Shown piece by piece: positions 36,299 to 45,017 of a stretch of DNA of 64,000 nt; position 1 is the stretch's first letter; each line of letters starts with the position of its first letter. The translations under genes were made by a program, and so were the position numbers. This stretch comes from Desmospora profundinema (GTDB taxonomy: Bacteria > Bacillota > Bacilli > Thermoactinomycetales > DSM-45169). The notes below the pieces were generated by a model that saw only the letters and a list, made by a program, of their open reading frames with translations, had not been told where the DNA came from and made no database searches. The stretch spans positions 496,001 through 560,000 of the forward strand of contig NZ_JAVDQG010000001.1 in NCBI RefSeq assembly GCF_031454155.1. The letters run 5' to 3'.

Positions 36299-36391
36299 TG
36301 GCGGAGAGAGCGGGATTCGAACCCGCGCGGGACCATAAAGCCCCCTAACGGTTTAGCAAACCGTCCCCTTCGGCCTCTTGGGTATCTCTCC
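36299..36391 (-). tRNA. tRNA-Ser (anticodon GCU)
   Basis: A 93-nt type II tRNA with long variable arm and encoded CCA. Acceptor GGAGAGA/TCTCTCC; anticodon loop TTGCTAA gives GCU, reading AGC/AGU. It is the tRNA matching the AGC specifier of the T-box at 41.4 kb. Confidence 0.95.
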
Positions 36392-36413
36392 ACACAGGCC
36401 AATTGGGTACAAA

Positions 36414-36507
<94 letters not shown>

Positions 36508-36548
36508 ACAGGAAAATCATCGATACGTATGAGAGTGTTACGAACGAT

Positions 36549-36578
36549 ATCATATAACACTCTCCTTCCTAATGTCAA
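36549..36578 (-). promoter_or_regulatory. Promoter of the tRNA-Ser pair
   Basis: TTGACA (36573-36578) and TATGAT (36549-36554) with an 18-base spacer, about 40 bases before the first tRNA. Confidence 0.75.
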
Positions 36579-36588
36579 GCTTCCCATT

Positions 36589-36987
36589 TCATCTTTCCCC
36601 CCACTCCTGCTCTGTCAACGCCCGGCAACTGGCTTGCCAGCGAATCCATTCCCGTAAGACAAAAAAACTGAATAGGATAGCAGCATGACCCGGTAAATAC
36701 CCGATCAGAGTAAAGCCCGCCCCCCCAATCGGCAGAATTGCCAACGCCGGTCCCCAACGTCGCCGGTCCAACAAAGGAAGCGGCAACTGAAGCACCCAAC
36801 CCAGGCACTTGCGCACTTTTGCGACGATCAGCCAAGATGCCCACACCAAACAGACCAGACTGACCGCATAGTCCATAGAGACCCATCGCCACCAACCAGC
36901 AACACCCGCTTCCGGCTCCGGCGGAAAACGGGAAACCGCAGTCCAACTCAACAGCCAGACCCAAGCGATCAGGAACCACTGCCGCAT
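36589..36987 (-). CDS. Small membrane protein of unknown function
   Basis: A 132-residue protein with about four hydrophobic segments and a Trp-rich first half. No motif recognised. ATG at 36987 follows GGAGGGG; the frame extends upstream without a site. It is 81 bases after the CPBP protease gene on the same strand; by position it corresponds to the ypbE/ypbF neighbourhood of B. subtilis, but sequence identity is not claimed. Confidence 0.6.
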   Translation of the reverse strand: MRQWFLIAWVWLLSWTAVSRFPPEPEAGVAGWWRWVSMDYAVSLVCLVWASWLIVAKVRKCLGWVLQLPLPLLDRRRWGPALAILPIGGAGFTLIGYLPGHAAILFSFFVLREWIRWQASCRALTEQEWGER

Positions 36988-37068
36988 AAGATCCCCTCCC
37001 CACTTCCAAGCTATTCCGGATAGGGGGAGGGATATCACTGTATCCGGACAACCGGAGCGGTCCATGGT

Positions 37069-37677
37069 TCACTTCGACACTGCTCCTTTGCGGATCAGGA
37101 TCCCCATCACGAAATCGATGGTAAAGTGAGCCGCGATGGCTGACGCAAGGGAACCCGTCCATTCCACCATCCAACCCAGGATAAGACTGACACCAAACAG
37201 CAATACCAACAGAAGCCATCTTTTCCAGTATCGAAAATGAATCAACACAAACAGGAGACTGGTTCCCACCACCCCCAACCAGTACTGCAACGCCCCACGA
37301 AACAAGAGTTCCTCAGCCACGGCCACCATAAGGGCGATAAGGGCGATCATCGGCATGGAAAGATTGCGAAACAACGCTTCATTGATCCCTCCGTCATCCA
37401 CCCAAGAAGTCGGCACCCACCGAGTCAATATCCAGTCCACCGCTACGACACACAGGCCGACACCAATCCCCCACAACCACGCCCGGACATCCGACCATCC
37501 GAACAGATCCCCACTTAACCGCTCTTGCCACCATAACAGGACGACTGCCAAGGATCCGATTAAAAACTGGGTCAAAAACAGATTCCATAGAAGCCATTTC
37601 TGCCCGATCGGCGGATGTTCCGCCTTTTGCTGTGAACGTTCATACACTGTGGGTGATGACGTCGGCTGGTCGCACAT
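37069..37677 (-). CDS. CPBP family intramembrane protease (YpbD-like)
   Basis: Membrane protein of the CAAX/bacteriocin-processing family. The three active-site blocks are EELLFRG, the first-His segment VLIHFRYW, and AHFTIDF near the C-terminus, inside a multi-span core. 202 residues from the ATG at 37677 (AGAGGAG upstream); a GTG at 37698 is an alternative. YpbD of B. subtilis is in the same neighbourhood beside fer. Substrate unknown. Confidence 0.85.
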   Translation of the reverse strand: MCDQPTSSPTVYERSQQKAEHPPIGQKWLLWNLFLTQFLIGSLAVVLLWWQERLSGDLFGWSDVRAWLWGIGVGLCVVAVDWILTRWVPTSWVDDGGINEALFRNLSMPMIALIALMVAVAEELLFRGALQYWLGVVGTSLLFVLIHFRYWKRWLLLVLLFGVSLILGWMVEWTGSLASAIAAHFTIDFVMGILIRKGAVSK

Positions 37678-37711
37678 GTGAGCCGTCGCTCCTCTCACAA
37701 ATGGATCATAC

Positions 37712-37741
37712 TTGAAAATAACCCCGCACTCGTTCTAAAAT
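37712..37741 (+). promoter_or_regulatory. Promoter of the ferredoxin gene
   Basis: TTGAAA (37712-37717) and TAAAAT (37736-37741), spacer 18; transcription would start about 45 bases before the ATG. Confidence 0.7.
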
Positions 37742-37779
37742 GAAGGTTGGTAACAAACTTCATATCGGATCCCCAATGA

Positions 37780-38004
<225 letters not shown>

Positions 38005-38020
38005 TAGTTTTTTGATCCCG

Positions 38021-38048
38021 AGCTGCTCGTTGAAGAGCAGCTTTTTTT
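38021..38048 (+). terminator. Terminator after fer
   Basis: AGCTGCTC/GAGCAGCT stem with six-base loop and seven T on the plus strand; the T-run overlaps the stop of the opposing rhodanese gene. Confidence 0.85.
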
Positions 38049-38394
38049 ATGTTACATCCGGCCCCGGAGGCAGGTCCTTTTCCTCTAGGTATAAGGCTAC
38101 CTCTGCCAATCCTCCGTTCACATGTACAATATTCCATCGGTTTTGAGCGGCCAGAAAACGGACGGCATGAACACTTCGGATTCCATGGGCACAAAAAACA
38201 TACAGCTCTCGATCCGGGTTTAGTTCCTCATAACGCTCGGGGAGATCACCCAGCGGAATCAAAACCGCTCCAGGCAAGTGATACGCTTTCCACTCCATCG
38301 GTTCCCGCACGTCTAACAAAAGTGAGTCCGATAACTTTCCACCTCTGACTTTATCCGCAAATACCTGAGCCGTAATCTCACTTACATCGGCCAC
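38047..38394 (-). CDS. Rhodanese-like sulfurtransferase
   Basis: Single rhodanese domain of 115 residues. The active-site loop is FCAHGIRS with the catalytic Cys, and LLLDVREPMEWKAYHLPGAVLIPLG is the fold's N-terminal hallmark. GTG start at 38394 behind GGGAG. No partner gene identifies a specific acceptor. Transcribed toward fer. Confidence 0.9.
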   Translation of the reverse strand: MADVSEITAQVFADKVRGGKLSDSLLLDVREPMEWKAYHLPGAVLIPLGDLPERYEELNPDRELYVFCAHGIRSVHAVRFLAAQNRWNIVHVNGGLAEVALYLEEKDLPPGPDVT

Positions 38395-38457
38395 GTCATC
38401 AACACTCCCGTCCTTTTTCCTTCACCACTTCATTGTAACACGGACAGCGAGAACGCG

Positions 38458-38486
38458 TTGATTCCGCCAGAAAAAGCGACTACAAT
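38458..38486 (+). promoter_or_regulatory. Promoter of ppa
   Basis: TTGATT (38458-38463), 17-base spacer, TACAAT (38481-38486). Confidence 0.75.
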
Positions 38487-38501
38487 AATGAGGATGGAAG
38501 G

Positions 38502-38524
38502 AACGCCTTTTCAGGCGTTGTTTT
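38502..38524 (+). terminator. Hairpin with T-run in the ppa leader
   Basis: AACGCC/GGCGTT stem (38502-38507 and 38514-38519) followed by GTTTT, sitting between the promoter and the ribosome site AAGGAGGT. Short stem; could weakly attenuate or only shield the 5' end. Confidence 0.4.
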
Positions 38525-38553
38525 ACATAATGTACTCCAAGGAGGTATGACGG

Positions 38554-39045
38554 ATGGCAGCAAATGAATTGGTTGTCGACGCGTTTATTGAAATTCCCAC
38601 CGGAAGCCAGAACAAATACGAGTATGATAAGGAGACCGGTGTCTTCCGACTGGACCGCGTGCTCTACTCCCCGATGCATTATCCCACTGAGTACGGTTAT
38701 TTGGAAAACACACTGGCAGAAGACGGCGATCCGTTGGATATCCTGGTTCTGACCACCTTCCCCACCTTTCCGGGATGCGTCATCCAATCCCGCGTGATCG
38801 GCGTGTTGCTGATGTCCGACGACAAGGGCAAGGATGAGAAACTGTTGGGTGTGCCGGTAGACGATCCTCGCTGGGATGGCGTTCACACCTTGGAAGATGT
38901 ACCCGCTCACATCCTTAAGGAGATTGAACACTTCTTCCAAGTGTATAAAGACCTGGAGAAAAAAGAAACCCAGATCGAAGGCTGGAAAGGCGCCGATGTG
39001 GCTGCCGAACTGTACCAAGCTTCACTGGCACGCTACCAAGACTGA
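38554..39045 (+). CDS. ppa: Inorganic pyrophosphatase (family I)
   Basis: Hydrolyses PPi to drive biosynthesis. The family I signature DGDPLDILVL is preceded by PTEYGYLENTLAEDG, and the conserved N-terminal EIPTGSQNKYEYD is intact. 163 residues, cytosolic, ATG behind AAGGAGG. B. subtilis uses a family II enzyme (PpaC), so a family I enzyme here differs from that reference. Confidence 0.95.
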   Translation: MAANELVVDAFIEIPTGSQNKYEYDKETGVFRLDRVLYSPMHYPTEYGYLENTLAEDGDPLDILVLTTFPTFPGCVIQSRVIGVLLMSDDKGKDEKLLGVPVDDPRWDGVHTLEDVPAHILKEIEHFFQVYKDLEKKETQIEGWKGADVAAELYQASLARYQD

Positions 39046-39051
39046 ATGGAA

Positions 39052-39081
39052 AACGGATCCTCGGGGAGGATCCGTTTTTTT
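39052..39081 (+). terminator. Terminator after ppa
   Basis: Eleven-pair AACGGATCCTC stem, GGG loop, followed by T7 on the plus strand; on the other strand it is followed by TTTTCC, so it may also serve the convergent helicase gene. Confidence 0.85.
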
Positions 39082-41185
39082 ATGATTGACGATGAATCAA
39101 TTTCAGCTGGCGGGAAAGCTCGTAATGCAGGTCGAAAGAACGTTCCCCCAGGCGCAGCGTAATCTTGCGGCCGGGAGCCGAACCGGTCATCGGTTGGACT
39201 TTTGTCACGGTTCCCATTCCCCACTTCACATGATGAAACTGATCACCGACAGAAACCGTTTCTCCCGCAAACGGTGCCTGGGGTTGATCGTGAAAGCGGT
39301 GTTGAACTCCTGAAGCAAGCCTTTTATTCGCAGGCTGCGCCTCTTCCAGAGAATATCCCAACTCCTTTAGAAACGGAGATGGCCCCACTCTCTTACCTTG
39401 GCGCGTTTGACTGACACTTAAAACCAACTCATGACGGGCGCGAGTGATTCCCACATACAACAAACGCCGCTCCTCCTCCCAAGCGGCGTTTTTTTGCGCT
39501 TCGGAAACCTGGAGGCTTCGTCGGTGCGGAATCACCATCGCATGTAACCCTATCAGAAACACCCGGTCAAACTCCAACCCCTTCGCCTTGTGCAGCGTCA
39601 TCAACCGAATCGCAGGCTTTTTCGGTATTTGTTCCACCACTTCCGCCACCTTGGCCGCATGGGCTAAAAATGCACCAGGGGTCTCGTGAGAAGCAGCAGC
39701 GAGTACGCATTCATCCACCGTCTCTTTCCAGGATGCGGCATCTTGCCCCCCCGCTTGGGCCATCGACTCCAGGAAACGGTCATAGCCCATGGATCCTCGG
39801 ACCCATTCCAACGCTTCCGTCGCTGACATCCCACGGATCGCTTGAATTTGCTTTTGGAATCGGGACAACGCTTGTTTTTGGTAAGTCTTCAACCCGGGCA
39901 ACCTGGGCAAGGCCGTCAATAAATCCCCGTTCTTTCGGGACAGGTTCCACACTTCATCCATCCAGGTGTCCCCGTACAGATAACGCTTCGGTTTGTTCAC
40001 AATTCGAACCAATGCATCCAAATCATCGGGATTCTCTGCCAAAGCCAGATAGGAAAGAAGATCACGCACCTGCCATCGCCGGTAAAACGAAGCATCGGAA
40101 CGGGATGCCGAAAAGGAGATTCCTTCCCGCACCAACGCGTCCACCAATGCCCGGGATTGAGTAGAAGTCCGGTAAAGGACCGCCGTCTCCACACCATCGG
40201 AGAGGCAGTGAATGATCCGCCGCGCCTCTTCTTCCTCATCTGCCGGCTCTATCCATTTGAGCAGCACCCCTTCCCGTCCCGTTCCAACCAGCGTTTTCGC
40301 CTGTCGCAGCCGGTTATGACGGATCAGTCGCTGTCCTGCTTGCACGATGGGCTCCGCCGAACGATGGTTCACGGCCAACACCACTCGACGGCAATGGGGA
40401 AAAGACTCATCCATATGTAGCATCAGACGGGGATCGCTTCCCCGGAATCCATAGATCGACTGGTCGTCATCCCCCACCACGAACAGATTTCCGTCAGGCG
40501 GAACCAGCAGGCGAAGAGACTCAAATTGCACCCGGTTCACATCCTGAAACTCATCCACCAATACGTGATCAAACCCGCGGCGGAGCCGATGGTTGCACTC
40601 ACGGGACAAATGACGGTGAAAAGCGATCAATATATCGTCGTAATCCCAGTTTCCCCGTTCTCTTTTCATGGCTTCATAGGCTTGGTACGCTTCTTTTAGG
40701 GTTTGATTTTTCTCTTTTTTTACCTGAAGCCGTTCCGGAGGCACCAGATTTCCCTTGCAATAACTGATCGCCCCCATAAAGTGGTGAATCGTTTCATCAT
40801 CAGCGGGGATCTCCCGCTCCTTCAGCCACTTCCTGAACCATTGGTATACTTCCCCTTCTCTCAGCAGAGTGGGGATGAAGACGCCACCTTCACGGAGAAG
40901 GCGCAAAAACAGCGAATGGAATGTTCCCATCCACAGTCGGCTTGTTTCCTCCTTCTCCAACCGCTCCCGCATCTCATATGCTGCTGCCCTTGTAAAGGTG
41001 ACCACCATCAACCGTTCCGGTGGAACCCCGCGGTGGAGAAGAATGCGGACGCGACGTGTCAATACAGTCGTCTTTCCGCTTCCCGGCCCGGCAAAAACAG
41101 CGATCGGACCCTCATCATGAATAACCGCCTCCCGCTGACGGTCATTCAGTCCTTCCAGCATGGCCTCTTCTTGCGTTGAAAGCAT
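39080..41185 (-). CDS. UvrD/PcrA-like DNA helicase
   Basis: SF1A 3'-5' helicase of 701 residues. Motif I is FAGPGSGKTT, motif II VDEFQD, motif III GDDDQSIYGFRG, motif V LMTLHKAKGLEFD and motif VI LLYVGITRARHEL. A C-terminal Tudor-like segment GDQFHHVKWGMGTVTKV resembles the PcrA/UvrD RNA-polymerase-binding domain. No pcrA-ligA neighbours, so this may be a YjcD-type paralogue rather than PcrA itself. ATG at 41185 follows GGGGAG. Confidence 0.9.
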   Translation of the reverse strand: MLSTQEEAMLEGLNDRQREAVIHDEGPIAVFAGPGSGKTTVLTRRVRILLHRGVPPERLMVVTFTRAAAYEMRERLEKEETSRLWMGTFHSLFLRLLREGGVFIPTLLREGEVYQWFRKWLKEREIPADDETIHHFMGAISYCKGNLVPPERLQVKKEKNQTLKEAYQAYEAMKRERGNWDYDDILIAFHRHLSRECNHRLRRGFDHVLVDEFQDVNRVQFESLRLLVPPDGNLFVVGDDDQSIYGFRGSDPRLMLHMDESFPHCRRVVLAVNHRSAEPIVQAGQRLIRHNRLRQAKTLVGTGREGVLLKWIEPADEEEEARRIIHCLSDGVETAVLYRTSTQSRALVDALVREGISFSASRSDASFYRRWQVRDLLSYLALAENPDDLDALVRIVNKPKRYLYGDTWMDEVWNLSRKNGDLLTALPRLPGLKTYQKQALSRFQKQIQAIRGMSATEALEWVRGSMGYDRFLESMAQAGGQDAASWKETVDECVLAAASHETPGAFLAHAAKVAEVVEQIPKKPAIRLMTLHKAKGLEFDRVFLIGLHAMVIPHRRSLQVSEAQKNAAWEEERRLLYVGITRARHELVLSVSQTRQGKRVGPSPFLKELGYSLEEAQPANKRLASGVQHRFHDQPQAPFAGETVSVGDQFHHVKWGMGTVTKVQPMTGSAPGRKITLRLGERSFDLHYELSRQLKLIHRQS

Positions 41186-41336
41186 CCACACTCCCCTTTC
41201 CCCATCCCAGTCACCTCATCGTAACACAATCGTCATTTCTGCCGGAGCAGAACGATTTACAGGCTCCCCTTCATGTTATTTTTCCGTGAGAGTAAGGAAA
41301 TGGGTTCATCCTGTGCAAAGCAACCAAATTTCCCGG

Positions 41337-41365
41337 TTGACACCTCTACTTCACCGTGTTAGAGT
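41337..41365 (+). promoter_or_regulatory. Promoter of the serine operon
   Basis: Perfect TTGACA (41337-41342), 17-base spacer, TAGAGT (41360-41365), just upstream of the T-box leader. Confidence 0.75.
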
Positions 41366-41371
41366 AATGTC

Positions 41372-41650
41372 AACATTTTTGAAAGTGCTTGACCAACGAT
41401 GAAGGAGCCAAACCCGAACGGGGTTCACCAGAGAGCCGGTGGTAGCTGTGAACCGGCGTTCCCCCCGGGTGGAGCACTCCCGAGTTGTCCGGCTGAACCT
41501 TTCAGTAGGCCGGACCGGTGATCCGTTATCTCAGGGTTCCCCTTTGAACCCATGAAGGCCCGCGACTGTGAAGTCCGGGCGAATGAGGGTGGCAACACGG
41601 CCTTTCGTCCCTCACTTCCCACGGGAAGTGTGTGGTCGAAAGGCCTTTTT
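41372..41650 (+). promoter_or_regulatory. T-box riboswitch, serine (specifier AGC)
   Basis: Contains the AGAGAG box (41430-41435), a Stem I with specifier AGC at 41473-41475 in the GGAGCACTCCCGAG context, and the T-box core AGGGTGGCAACACGG (41586-41600). It ends with a terminator whose arms are GGCCTTTCG (41599-41607) and CGAAAGGCC (41637-41645) plus T5. AGC is a serine codon, matching the downstream serine-pathway genes and the tRNA-Ser(GCU) at 36.3 kb. Uncharged tRNA should switch the T-box region to the antiterminator. Confidence 0.92.
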
Positions 41651-41693
41651 AATATAGAACTAATCTGCTTCGATTCATAAGGAGGAGAGAAAC

Positions 41694-42872
41694 ATGAGCA
41701 TGCTACGCGACAAAGTTCGATTGCAAATCCCGGGGCCGACACCGATTCCGCCTCGTATTCAACAAGCGATGCTCCGCCCGATGGTGGGCCATCGCGATCC
41801 TGAAGCATCCAAGCTGGTTGCGGCATGCAGCCAACGTCTCGCCCCGCTGTTCGGCACTGCCAGCCCCGTCCTTATAATGGCCGCGAGCGGCACCGCTGCT
41901 CTGGAGGCCGCCGTAATCAACAGCGTCCAACCGGGAGGAAGCGCCGCCGTCGTGGTTACAGGGGCATTCGGGGATCGCTTCGCCAAGATCCTGGGTAAGC
42001 ACGGCATTGAGACACACCGCCTCGATATTCCCTGGGGACAAGCATGCACACCGGAAGCGTTGGCAAATTTCCTGAAAGAAAAGCCGCAGGTGGAAGCCGT
42101 CTTCCTCACTTTCTGCGAAACCTCCACCGGTGTATTAAACCCCATCGACCGGCTGGCCTCTGTCGTACGGGAACATACCGACGCCCTCGTGATCGCTGAC
42201 GGAGTCAGCGCTGTCGGAGGTGTCCCTGCTCATGCCGACGAATGGGGGGTCGACATCTTGGTGACCGGCAGCCAAAAAGCGTTGATGCTGCCTGCCGGAT
42301 TGGCGTTTGCCTCTGTCTCCTCCCAAGCCTGGGAACGAATCGAAGCCAACGCACGCCCGCGCTTTTACTTGGATTTCCTCCCTTACCGGGAATCACTGGA
42401 GAAAAACACCACCCCTTACACACCGGCGGTTTCCCTTCTCTTCGGTTTAGAGGCAGCACTCGACATGCTCGAAGAAGAAGGGTTGGAAAACGTCTATACA
42501 CGTCATCAATGGATGATGCGTATGACCCGTGCCGGAATTCGGGGGATGGGCCTTGCGCTCCTTGCCACGGACACGGACGCCTCCCCCACCGTCACTGCCG
42601 TCAAAGGAGACGATGGAACGGCGGAAGCCATCCGTAAACAGATGAAAGCCCTGAACATCCGTTTGGCCGGAGGCCAGCAACAGCTCAAGGGGGAGATTTT
42701 CCGTATCGGACACATGGGATACAGCGACCCTCTGGACATTGTCACCACCATTGCAGCACTGGAAGTAGCCGCCATCCGTGCAGGATTGCCTGTACAGCCG
42801 GGATCCGGCATCCAAGCGACCGAGGAGGAATGGATTCATGCATCGCGTGTTGATCACAGACCCGCTCAGTAA
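41694..42872 (+). CDS. Class V aminotransferase, probable phosphoserine aminotransferase
   Basis: PLP enzyme of the alanine-glyoxylate/serine-pyruvate aminotransferase group; Lys195 in TGSQKALMLP binds PLP and ASGTAALEAA (64-73) holds the phosphate. It is unlike the standard SerC family, yet it is the first gene of a serine T-box operon and overlaps serA. Converting 3-phosphohydroxypyruvate to phosphoserine is therefore the likely role. ATG at 41694 has AGGAGG nearby. Specificity is inference from context. Confidence 0.85.
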   Translation: MSMLRDKVRLQIPGPTPIPPRIQQAMLRPMVGHRDPEASKLVAACSQRLAPLFGTASPVLIMAASGTAALEAAVINSVQPGGSAAVVVTGAFGDRFAKILGKHGIETHRLDIPWGQACTPEALANFLKEKPQVEAVFLTFCETSTGVLNPIDRLASVVREHTDALVIADGVSAVGGVPAHADEWGVDILVTGSQKALMLPAGLAFASVSSQAWERIEANARPRFYLDFLPYRESLEKNTTPYTPAVSLLFGLEAALDMLEEEGLENVYTRHQWMMRMTRAGIRGMGLALLATDTDASPTVTAVKGDDGTAEAIRKQMKALNIRLAGGQQQLKGEIFRIGHMGYSDPLDIVTTIAALEVAAIRAGLPVQPGSGIQATEEEWIHASRVDHRPAQ

Positions 42873-44418
42873 TCATGGGATCGAACAACTGCTCCAAGCG
42901 GAAGACGTGGAAGTGATCCAAAAAACAGATCTGACACCGGAACAATTGCTGGAAGAAGTGAAGGAAGCCGATGCTTTGCTCGTCCGCAGCCAAACCCAAG
43001 TAACCGCCGAAGTGATCGCCGCCGGTAAACGATTGCAAGCAATCGGACGAGCCGGAGTGGGCGTCGACAACATCGACATCCCGGCTGCTACCAGCCGCGG
43101 CATCGTCGTCGTCAATGCCCCCGATGGCAATACCGTTTCCACGGCGGAGCACACCTTCGCCATGTTGATCTCCCTGGCTCGCAATATTCCTCAGGGATAC
43201 CGCTCTACCGTCCAGGGAGAATGGAACCGAAAGCAATTTGTCGGTGTGGAACTGAACAAGAAAACCCTGGGCATCGTCGGGCTGGGACGGATCGGCACCG
43301 AACTGTCCAAACGAGCCCGCGCCTTTCATATGAAAGTGCTGGCCTTCGATCCCTATCTCACCCAGGAGCGGGCGCAAAAAATCGGTGTAACACAAGCCAC
43401 TCTGGATGAAGTGATCGCCCAATCCGATTTCATCACTGTTCACACGCCGTTGACGAAAGAAACCCGTCACCTCATCAACCGGGATGCTTTTAACCGCATG
43501 AAGGACGGCGTGCGTGTTATCAACTGCGCTCGGGGGGGCATCATCGATGAAGAAGCCCTGGCGGAAGCGATCCGGAAGGGGAAGGTGGCAGGGGCCGCTC
43601 TGGATGTATTTGAAACCGAACCTCCGGGACACCATCCCTTGTTTGATTTTCCCCAAGTAATCGCCACCCCTCATTTGGGCGCCTCCACTCGGGAAGCTCA
43701 GGAAAATGTAGCGATCGATGTGGCGGGGGAAGTCCTGCATATCCTTCGGGGAGAACCCTTTAAAAACGCCGTCAACCTGCCTTCCATTCCTGCGGAGTTG
43801 CAGGAAAAACTTCGCCCGTATCAAACGATGGCCGAAAAGCTGGGCAGCTTTGCCAGCCAGGCAGCAGAGGGAGCTTTGCAGGAAGTAACCGTCAGCTTCT
43901 CCGGCGAACTGGCCGAGTGGGACACCGCTCCCCTGACCCGTATCATTCTAAAAGGAGTTCTCTCTCATTATCTGTCCGACGTCAACTACGTCAACGCTCC
44001 TCACTTGGCCAAAGAACGCGGCGTTAAGGTGACTGAACAGAAGATCTCCAAAAGGCACGGCTTCACCCATCTGATCCGCATTCATATCGCTACGGACACA
44101 GGGGAAATCGCCATTACCGGCGCGCTCCTGAACGGATTGGGCCCCCGCATCGTCCGGATTGACGAATACTCCGTCGATGTAGAACCGGCTGGTCATCAGC
44201 TCCTGATTCAGCACCACGACCGTCCCGGTGCCATCGGACGGGTGGGCACCATCCTCGGCGACCATGATGTCAACATCGCCGCCATGCAGGTGGGACGGCG
44301 TGATATCGGCGGTCGGGCCATCATGATGCTCCACGTGGACAAAGCCGTACCGGAAGCATTGTTGGAAGCTCTGGAACAGTTGGACGAGATTCACCGCGTG
44401 ACGGCCATTGACCTGTAA
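42838..44418 (+). CDS. serA: D-3-Phosphoglycerate dehydrogenase
   Basis: Catalyses the first step of serine synthesis. 526 residues: catalytic and NAD domains (GLGRIG at 148-153, RAGVGVDN at 71-78, CARGG, ATPHLGAST), then an allosteric substrate-binding domain and a C-terminal ACT domain (LLIQHHDRPGAIGRVGTILG) for serine feedback. The ATG at 42838 with AGGAGG nine bases upstream lies 35 bases inside the preceding gene, implying coupled translation. A longer open frame begins at 42778 but lacks family sequence. Confidence 0.95.
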   Translation: MHRVLITDPLSNHGIEQLLQAEDVEVIQKTDLTPEQLLEEVKEADALLVRSQTQVTAEVIAAGKRLQAIGRAGVGVDNIDIPAATSRGIVVVNAPDGNTVSTAEHTFAMLISLARNIPQGYRSTVQGEWNRKQFVGVELNKKTLGIVGLGRIGTELSKRARAFHMKVLAFDPYLTQERAQKIGVTQATLDEVIAQSDFITVHTPLTKETRHLINRDAFNRMKDGVRVINCARGGIIDEEALAEAIRKGKVAGAALDVFETEPPGHHPLFDFPQVIATPHLGASTREAQENVAIDVAGEVLHILRGEPFKNAVNLPSIPAELQEKLRPYQTMAEKLGSFASQAAEGALQEVTVSFSGELAEWDTAPLTRIILKGVLSHYLSDVNYVNAPHLAKERGVKVTEQKISKRHGFTHLIRIHIATDTGEIAITGALLNGLGPRIVRIDEYSVDVEPAGHQLLIQHHDRPGAIGRVGTILGDHDVNIAAMQVGRRDIGGRAIMMLHVDKAVPEALLEALEQLDEIHRVTAIDL

Positions 44419-44432
44419 GAGAAGACACAACA

Positions 44433-44460
44433 AAGGCCGCCCTTCGGGAGCGGCCTTTTT
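44433..44460 (+). terminator. Terminator of the serine operon
   Basis: AAGGCCGC/GCGGCCTT stem (44433-44440 and 44450-44457) with T-run; 15 bases after serA. Confidence 0.85.
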
Positions 44461-44482
44461 AGCGGTTTCGTTGTATCCTCTG

Positions 44483-44899
44483 TCAAAACAGGTGAGGGTA
44501 GCCCATCAACACGACCATTAACAAAATACAGACACTCGTCGCAAAACTGAGATTCCGGATGCGCTCCAATCGAATCGCTTCGAGCTCCTTTTCCCCTGCC
44601 GCTTTGCCGATTTCCCGCGAAAGATGCGGGATCAACCAAGCAACAGATCCGGAAATCGCCAGGACGGCATAAATCCAATAAACCGGGCGGTCGGCAAACC
44701 ATAATAACGCCCCACCCGTAACGATCACAAGCCAAATCAACCAATGACCCGCAACGACCGCATGTTGGATGGCCATCAGATATCCCGTTAGACGCAAACC
44801 GGAGAGTCTGGACAATCGGGCGGTCCACCACGGCAACAACAAAAAGAAGCCCAGCCCGACCCCTAAAATGAGATGAAACACGTACAAAATCGAATGCAT
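44483..44899 (-). CDS. Four-span membrane protein of unknown function
   Basis: 138 residues with about four hydrophobic helices and a charged loop SREIGKAAGEKELEAIRLERIRN before the last span. No motif identifies it. ATG at 44899 follows AGGAGAGG. Divergent from the SDR gene with about 120 bases between starts. A longer upstream frame (to 45448) overlaps the SDR gene and is rejected. Confidence 0.6.
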   Translation of the reverse strand: MHSILYVFHLILGVGLGFFLLLPWWTARLSRLSGLRLTGYLMAIQHAVVAGHWLIWLVIVTGGALLWFADRPVYWIYAVLAISGSVAWLIPHLSREIGKAAGEKELEAIRLERIRNLSFATSVCILLMVVLMGYPHLF

Positions 44900-45017
44900 C
44901 GTGTCGCCTCTCCTTTCATTCCCTTTCATTGTACGAGAGAGACAGCCAATTGAAAAGCCGTTTGGCTTCCTTCTCCCTCCGGGAATTCTATTGAAAGGGG
45001 CAAAAGGAGGAATAGAC

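Noticed and set aside
38422-39018. Minus-strand open frame opposite ppa
   Set aside because: The ppa product is complete with promoter and terminator; the antisense frame covers its promoter.
42742-43824. Long minus-strand open frame opposite serA
   Set aside because: Antisense shadow; the serA protein motifs are intact on the other strand.
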